Assembly (NCBI GenBank): GCA_964484065.1
Contig: CAZAEW010000014.1
Location: 1-64,000, forward strand
Direction of reading: 5' to 3'
Length of the DNA: 64,000 nucleotides
Source of the DNA: JAEVLT01 sp964484065
GTDB lineage: Bacteria; Bacillota; Bacilli; Bacillales; Cytobacillaceae
The translations under genes were made by a program, and so were the position numbers. Positions 59,114 to 64,000 of this stretch are shown one piece after another; the stretch's first letter is position 1; the number at the start of each line of letters is the position of its first letter. Below the pieces are notes generated by a model. The model saw only the letters and a program-made list of their open reading frames with translations, did not search any database and was not told where the DNA came from.

Positions 59114-59289
59114 TCCTCAGAAAGGTACGTCAAGGAGCAGGAGGCATTCGACAAATTGCGAGGAAAAGACCCTTAAATTTGGTACATTGAAACATAATTT
59201 TGTTATTATAGAAAGAGCAACCTTTTTATTTATTTTAATAGTTAAATAGGAACGAACTAACTAAACCAACTTTATTAAGGGGTAGAGCA

Positions 59290-60672
59290 ATGCGTAAAAA
59301 ACATATCATTCTTATCAGCAGTTTTATCGTGATTGTTGCACTCGGAATTGCGGGAATGAGCTATTATCAATCGACCCGATTCAATTCGCATATCACCATC
59401 AATAATACCAAGGTAGGCGGGTTAACTGCTGAACAGGCGATAAAAAAATTAACATCTTCTGTATTAAAGAATAAAGTCTATGTTGGCAGCCAGTTAATTT
59501 TAGATGGAAAAGATACAAAAATGGGCTTTACTAATCAAGACCTCCCTGAGGTTAACAAATTACTGAAAAAGCAGCAGACGTTTTGGCCTTCTTCAAAGGT
59601 GAAAGATTTTTCACTTGTTCCCGGCAAAGCCAATCAATATCGAAGCCAGACATTGAAAAAACAAGTAGAAGAAAAACTTACGGCCATGAATAAGAGCCTA
59701 CAAGCGCCAAAAGATGCGGAAGCACATTTGGAAAACGGCAAAGTCGCCATTTCAAAGAGCGTTAACGGGGAACAATATGATGTCAGTCAATTGTTAAAGG
59801 ATTATCAGAAACAGGAATTTAATAGTGAAATTCATTTGAAGACGGTATATATTCAGCCTGTAAGAGAGAACAGCGCTATTGTTAAAAAGGAAGCCAAATT
59901 GCTGCAGGACCTTGCTCAGCGTACCATTGATTATAAGGTGCAAAGCAAAGCTTATACATTAAAAGGCAGCGATTTAATTAAGAATGCATCTGCAGCAAAA
60001 GATATGAAAGTTACCATCGATGGAGCAGAGATTAAGAAAAAAATCACCGAAATCAATCAGGCTCAGTCAACATTAGGCAAGAACTTTCAATTTAAAACAC
60101 ATTCCGGTTCAGTCATAACGGTAAAAGGTCAATCTTATGGATGGGCCATAAATGTCGAAAAAGAAACAGCGCGGATTCAGGAAGCTTTTGCAAAAGGGGA
60201 AAAGTCCCTATCAGCTGAAAATATTTATGGAGTCGGCTGGACCACCCGTGGAACGGGATATCAAATTACTGCCAATAATGGTATTGGTGATACGTATGCG
60301 GAAGTGTCCATTGCCCAGCAGCATATTTGGATTTATAAAAACGGGCAGCTGGCAGTCGAAACGAATGTCGTTACCGGCAGACATGACACCAATGAAGATA
60401 CGAATACCGGTGTTTGGTATATCGAATATAAACGGTCTCCGTCCACCCTTACAGGCAGTGAGGTAGGCAATCCGAATTATTCCGTTAAAGTGCAGTATTG
60501 GGCGCCGTTTACGATGGGCGGTCAGGGATTCCATGATGCCAGCTGGCGTAAAAACTGGGCAAGTGATGCCTACCTGACAGCAGGGTCAGGCGGATGCGTC
60601 AACACCCCGCCGAGCATCATGCCAACCGTCTATGCGAATTTAAGTCAATACGAACCAGTCATTGTATATTAA
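59290..60672 (+). CDS. L,D-transpeptidase with peptidoglycan-binding domains
   Basis: A 460-residue membrane-anchored wall enzyme. One N-terminal helix (about 5-25) is followed by a YoaR/PG_binding_4-like extracellular part (about 30-330; GGLTAEQAIKKL, GQSYGWAINVEKE) and a YkuD catalytic domain (about 335-460). H415 in FHDASWR and C436 in GSGGCVNTPP form the active site. It makes 3-3 cross-links or attaches partners to peptidoglycan. ATG 59290 follows AAGGGG. It is a single gene closed by a long terminator. Confidence 0.92.
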   Translation: MRKKHIILISSFIVIVALGIAGMSYYQSTRFNSHITINNTKVGGLTAEQAIKKLTSSVLKNKVYVGSQLILDGKDTKMGFTNQDLPEVNKLLKKQQTFWPSSKVKDFSLVPGKANQYRSQTLKKQVEEKLTAMNKSLQAPKDAEAHLENGKVAISKSVNGEQYDVSQLLKDYQKQEFNSEIHLKTVYIQPVRENSAIVKKEAKLLQDLAQRTIDYKVQSKAYTLKGSDLIKNASAAKDMKVTIDGAEIKKKITEINQAQSTLGKNFQFKTHSGSVITVKGQSYGWAINVEKETARIQEAFAKGEKSLSAENIYGVGWTTRGTGYQITANNGIGDTYAEVSIAQQHIWIYKNGQLAVETNVVTGRHDTNEDTNTGVWYIEYKRSPSTLTGSEVGNPNYSVKVQYWAPFTMGGQGFHDASWRKNWASDAYLTAGSGGCVNTPPSIMPTVYANLSQYEPVIVY

Positions 60673-60679
60673 AAAGCAG

Positions 60680-60722
60680 AGGGACAGTTTCTTGCTGAAG
60701 TCAGCAAGAAACTGTCCCTTTT
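60680..60722 (+). terminator. Very strong terminator after the L,D-transpeptidase gene
   Basis: A perfect 19-base stem: 60680-60698 pairs with 60701-60719, with a two-base loop, ending CCCTTTTG. The convergent YuxH-like gene ends at 60724, so the hairpin also lies at its 3' end. Confidence 0.9.
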
Positions 60723-60723
60723 G

Positions 60724-61953
60724 TTATTCCTTCATTAATTCATTCGCCCATTTAAAGGCTTCATAGTAGCATTTAAGGGCGATTTTTTCGCTGATTTTGA
60801 GTTTATTGCACAAAATGCCGATGTCTTCCCAGACTCCTCTTTCAAAGATAATGCTTAAATCAAGGGCATTTTTCATCTGATTGGATTTTCCTTTAAGGGC
60901 TTCACAAATATCTTCTTGAAGCGGCATTAATGTTAAGATCTGATTCATTTCCATCCCTAACAGTACATCCATAAGTGAAAACAATCCGGTTAAGAAATAG
61001 GAGGATGATTCTTTTTGTTTATTTTTGTGTAAAGCAAGGAGCTCGCACATTTTTGCCCGAATGAGACTATTGTTAAACATTTCTCTGGACCATTCACTCT
61101 TCCCGCTCATTGTTCCCCTGAGGGAAAGGATATAAAGCCATTTTTTCAGTTCATTAAACCCAAGGCGGACAACTGCCTGCCTGATTGAACTGATTTTACT
61201 TTTTGGCCGGAATGCCGGAGAATTAATCAATTTAAGAAGCTTATAGGATAAGGATAAATCTTGCTCAATTAATTTAGTGATAAAATCGAGATCTGGTTCA
61301 CCCTCGGCTAAATGATTGATAATGACAAAATAATTTTGGAAGTACTCAGGCACATCATGGGTGGAAAGGATAACGGGCTTGGAAAAATAGTAACCTTGAA
61401 AATAGTCATAACCAAATCGGACGGCAGAATGAAACTCCTCTAATGTTTCAATTTTTTCAGCCAGCAGCCGATTATCGTATTTGCGGGCAACATGTTCAAT
61501 TATTTTTCTCATTTGCAGAGAAGTATCCCTAAAATCGACTTTAATAATATTAGCAAGTTCGAGCAGACGGTATGTAAACGGATTTTCCTTATGTAAAACA
61601 AAATCATCAAGGGCAATTTGGTAGCCTTTGTTTTTCAGTTCTTTACATATATTGATTAATTCCTGATTTATTTCAACTGTTTCTAATATTTCCACGACAA
61701 CCTCATTTGGCTGGAAATAGGTCGGGAGTCTTTGCTGGAGCAAATTCCCCGTAAAATTGACAAAACAAGGCTTCCCATTAGAGAGTTCGTCCATTCCGAT
61801 ATTAATAAAGCTATTGACGATGACATCTGTTGTAGCTATATCACCGTTAATCTCCTGATACTTATTCTCCAGATTGTTGCGATAGAGCAATTCATAGGCA
61901 AATATTTCTTTTGTCTTTGTGAATATTGGCTGTCTGGCGACAAAAGCCTCCAT
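60724..61953 (-). CDS. yuxH: EAL-HDOD signalling protein, YuxH-like
   Basis: A 409-residue cytoplasmic protein. The N-terminal EAL-like domain (about 1-200) keeps FVARQPIF, AYELLYRN, VEILETVEIN and IALDDFVL but lacks the full catalytic E-x-L and metal set, so it probably does not degrade c-di-GMP. The HDOD domain is at about 205-395 (LIEQDLSLSYKLLKLINSP, SIRQAVVRLGFNELKKW). ATG 61953 with AAGGATG upstream gives the same length as B. subtilis YuxH; the frame could reach 61977. Role unknown; adjacent to another c-di-GMP-type gene. Confidence 0.85.
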   Translation of the reverse strand: MEAFVARQPIFTKTKEIFAYELLYRNNLENKYQEINGDIATTDVIVNSFINIGMDELSNGKPCFVNFTGNLLQQRLPTYFQPNEVVVEILETVEINQELINICKELKNKGYQIALDDFVLHKENPFTYRLLELANIIKVDFRDTSLQMRKIIEHVARKYDNRLLAEKIETLEEFHSAVRFGYDYFQGYYFSKPVILSTHDVPEYFQNYFVIINHLAEGEPDLDFITKLIEQDLSLSYKLLKLINSPAFRPKSKISSIRQAVVRLGFNELKKWLYILSLRGTMSGKSEWSREMFNNSLIRAKMCELLALHKNKQKESSSYFLTGLFSLMDVLLGMEMNQILTLMPLQEDICEALKGKSNQMKNALDLSIIFERGVWEDIGILCNKLKISEKIALKCYYEAFKWANELMKE

Positions 61954-62284
61954 AGTCATCATCCTTGCTACCGGCAAATTGTGTTCAATAAGGAGTATTA
62001 CGTGAAAGGATTTTCTGTCATTCTATTAATATAATAAAGAAACAGTAAAAAAAAGTAAATGAGGGAAAAGTTCTCCTGCTGCTTTCTTTACGAAAGTGTC
62101 CAACAGAAAAATGGAAAAGCAGCTACAAGACATTTATTCCTCTTTGAATATCTAAAACTTTAAAAGGTTTTTGTAGGTGTCGGGGGTTAAAAAATGCTAT
62201 TTCAAAAAATTGATGTAAAATATAGATAAATCATCATGCTTTTTCATCCTGACTGCACCACTGAATGGGAAAGAAGGTTGTGGG

Positions 62285-64000
62285 ATGCTGAATTATTTTG
62301 ATTCCCCTCATAGCAAAAAAGATCACTACTTAATTCCATTGCTATCCATTTTTATCTTCATCATAGCCCTTTTTTTTCGAAATCCCTTATACGGTATTTT
62401 TGGCTCGAAGAACTATTTATCCATTCATATGATTTTTGAATTACTCATCATTACGACCGCACTTATCATATCCTTTCAATCATGGGTAGCCTCTCCTCAT
62501 ATCTTAACAAGCTACCGATTATGGGTTGGTTCCTTGTTTTTCACCCTGAGTTTTATAGAAACCGCCCACATGCTTTCCTATAAAGGGATGCCGTTTTTCT
62601 TTTCTGACAGCTCCGCTTATAAAGCAACCTGGTTTTTTATGATTGGACGATTTACGGAAGTGACTGGAATCCTTGCCATTATCCTGACGAAGGATCGAAT
62701 GGTAACTCCCAAAAAAAGATGGCTCGGATATAGCCTTGCATTTGCGTATTCTATTTTGTGGATAATATTGGTGTATTACCCAATCAGGTTGCTTCCAGAA
62801 CTGGTTGTGGAGGGAATTGGAACTACTGCTTTAAAACGAAATCTTCAATATGTGTGCATCATCCTTGAAATTTGCATCACCCTTATTGTCTTTTTTCGCT
62901 TTCGCACAAATAAAGTATTAAGATCCATGTTGATGACAGCATCATTTTATTTGATAGTGGCAGACTATTTTTTCAGTTCTTATAAAGACGTATATGACAT
63001 TACTAATTTTGTTGGCCACTGGTTCCAATTGGCGGGGTTTTATTTTTTACAAAGAGGCATTTACAGGGAGGCGGTGGAGGAACCTTTTCGTAAACAAAAA
63101 GAAGCGGAAGCCCAATTACAGAATGAAGAGGAGTTTCTTGCCACGATTGCCTCCCAAATGGGAGAAGGATTATTGGTATTGGAAAGAACAGGAAAAATAT
63201 CATTCATGAATTTTGAAGCGGAACGGCTGCTCCACTGGAGACAGGAGGAATTGATAGGGAAATATGTCGAGGATTTTCTTCACGTCGGCAAATATTCCTT
63301 TAAAGAAGATTCGATGACGATTGCCTGTACGTCTGTAAAGGAAGATGAGATTTATTGTCACAATGGAGTTTCATTTCCTGTCTCTTATGTCATCACACCG
63401 TTTTTTGAAAATAATGCTATTGCAGGTTTCATTATTGTGTTTCGTGATATTTCCCAGCAAATTAAGGACCGGGAGACGATTGAATTTATGGCTTTTCATG
63501 ACGAATTGACGAAACTCCCGAATCTGCGTTTTCTTAAAGAAGAGTGGACAGAAATGATCAGCCGTCAAAAGCAAGGAAAACTAGCCCTTCTTGTCATGGA
63601 TATCGATCGTTTTACCAATATGAACAAAGCGCTTGGAAATGAGTTTGGTGACCTCGTTCTTCAAGCGGTTGCAGACAGGATCAGGAGGAAGCTGTCAGCC
63701 GGGATGCTTTTTGGGAGGCTGACTGGTGATGACTTTTACCTGATCTTTCCCGATGTAAATGATCAAGCGGAAGTAGCAGGAATAGTAAAAAAAATCCACA
63801 ATAGTTTAAGTGATCCTCTTCAAATTCAGCACGTTGATTTAAATGTGAATGTAAGCACCGGGGTTGCCCTTTATCCTACCCATGGAAGCCACTTGGATGA
63901 ATTAATTCAACATGCAAAGATTGCACTAACAGAGGCGCAGCAGCAAAACCATTTATATGAATTTTTTCATTCTTCCATGGAGGAAAAGGCATTGGACCGG
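62285..64000 (+). CDS. Membrane PAS-GGDEF protein, truncated by the window end
   Basis: An open frame of 572 codons from ATG 62285 to the last base, without a stop. Residues about 15-245 have seven or so membrane helices resembling the MASE3 sensor domain (ETAHMLSYKGMPFF, HWFQLAGFYFLQRGIYREA). A PAS domain follows (about 285-395, MGEGLLVLERTGKISFMNFEAE). Then a GGDEF domain with FHDELTKLPNLRFL, VMDIDRFTNMNKALGNEFGD and a degenerate signature TGDDF instead of GGDEF. The final SSMEEKALDR typically leads into an EAL domain. The stretch 61954-62284 before it shows no further feature. Confidence 0.85.
   Translation, partial: MLNYFDSPHSKKDHYLIPLLSIFIFIIALFFRNPLYGIFGSKNYLSIHMIFELLIITTALIISFQSWVASPHILTSYRLWVGSLFFTLSFIETAHMLSYKGMPFFFSDSSAYKATWFFMIGRFTEVTGILAIILTKDRMVTPKKRWLGYSLAFAYSILWIILVYYPIRLLPELVVEGIGTTALKRNLQYVCIILEICITLIVFFRFRTNKVLRSMLMTASFYLIVADYFFSSYKDVYDITNFVGHWFQLAGFYFLQRGIYREAVEEPFRKQKEAEAQLQNEEEFLATIASQMGEGLLVLERTGKISFMNFEAERLLHWRQEELIGKYVEDFLHVGKYSFKEDSMTIACTSVKEDEIYCHNGVSFPVSYVITPFFENNAIAGFIIVFRDISQQIKDRETIEFMAFHDELTKLPNLRFLKEEWTEMISRQKQGKLALLVMDIDRFTNMNKALGNEFGDLVLQAVADRIRRKLSAGMLFGRLTGDDFYLIFPDVNDQAEVAGIVKKIHNSLSDPLQIQHVDLNVNVSTGVALYPTHGSHLDELIQHAKIALTEAQQQNHLYEFFHSSMEEKALDR

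Overview
The window is low-GC Firmicutes DNA from an endospore-forming Bacillaceae, most likely a Bacillus or Neobacillus-type soil bacterium. The evidence is a spore germination receptor operon, CotSA/CotS-like spore coat genes, class A PBP and Ger(x)C lipoprotein architecture, strong AGGAGG-type ribosome sites with frequent GTG/TTG starts, Rex, CcpA and PhoP-type operators, and intergenic repeats of the kind common in Bacillus. No rRNA, tRNA, phage, CRISPR array or intact insertion sequence was seen. A run of 100 Ns (55044-55143) shows that this is a scaffolded draft.

Layout. 0-11 kb: a phosphate-scavenging neighbourhood with a secreted GIFT-like/OB-fold protein, a 5'-nucleotidase-type phosphoesterase, the phnD-phnC-phnE-phnE phosphonate/phosphite ABC transporter behind a three-repeat Pho box, a MarR/nitroreductase divergent pair, and a secreted phospholipase C/acid phosphatase-type enzyme that also has a Pho-box-like upstream region. 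11.5-21.6 kb: a gluconate and Entner-Doudoroff island (GntP permease, two paralogous gluconokinases, an RpiR-family regulator, an IlvD/Edd-family dehydratase, KDPG aldolase, a LysR regulator). Phased A/T palindromes precede three of its transcription units. 23.8-28.4 kb: a four-carbon sugar-acid operon (FCD-type GntR regulator, hydroxyacid dehydrogenase, DUF1537/OtnK kinase, second GntP permease) with a triple GTATAC-type operator and a perfect cre site. 28.5-31.2 kb: an adenine riboswitch with terminator controlling adenosine deaminase, then BrnQ.

31-37 kb holds mostly small, weakly characterised genes (AIM24, zinc-ribbon/PH-like, MBL hydrolase, Lrp, GIY-YIG, CD3324-like, EF-G-binding protein, FHA-wHTH protein) interleaved with repeats. 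37-47 kb: a class A penicillin-binding protein with two fibronectin III domains, a germination receptor operon in the order B-A-C-small subunit, and a two-component system. 47-54.8 kb: sulfurtransferase, malate:quinone oxidoreductase, then a coat-polysaccharide-like group (mannose-1-phosphate guanylyltransferase, glycosyltransferase, CotS-like kinase fold) and a guanylate-kinase-like protein. 55-64 kb: NERD protein, Rex-controlled lactate dehydrogenase with an MFS transporter, L,D-transpeptidase, a YuxH-like EAL-HDOD protein, and a membrane PAS-GGDEF protein cut by the window end.

The most unusual structure is a pair of intergenic tandem arrays 21 kb apart (33952-34186 and about 54848-55345). 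They share a 52-bp unit with the same internal plan: 9-nt arm, 9-nt loop, 9-nt arm, 25-nt spacer. Their stems match (TGTCCGAA/TTCGGACA) but their loops and spacers do not. A third array with a unit of about 51 bp and a different sequence lies at 23.2 kb. All functional names are from reading the sequence; no database search was possible.
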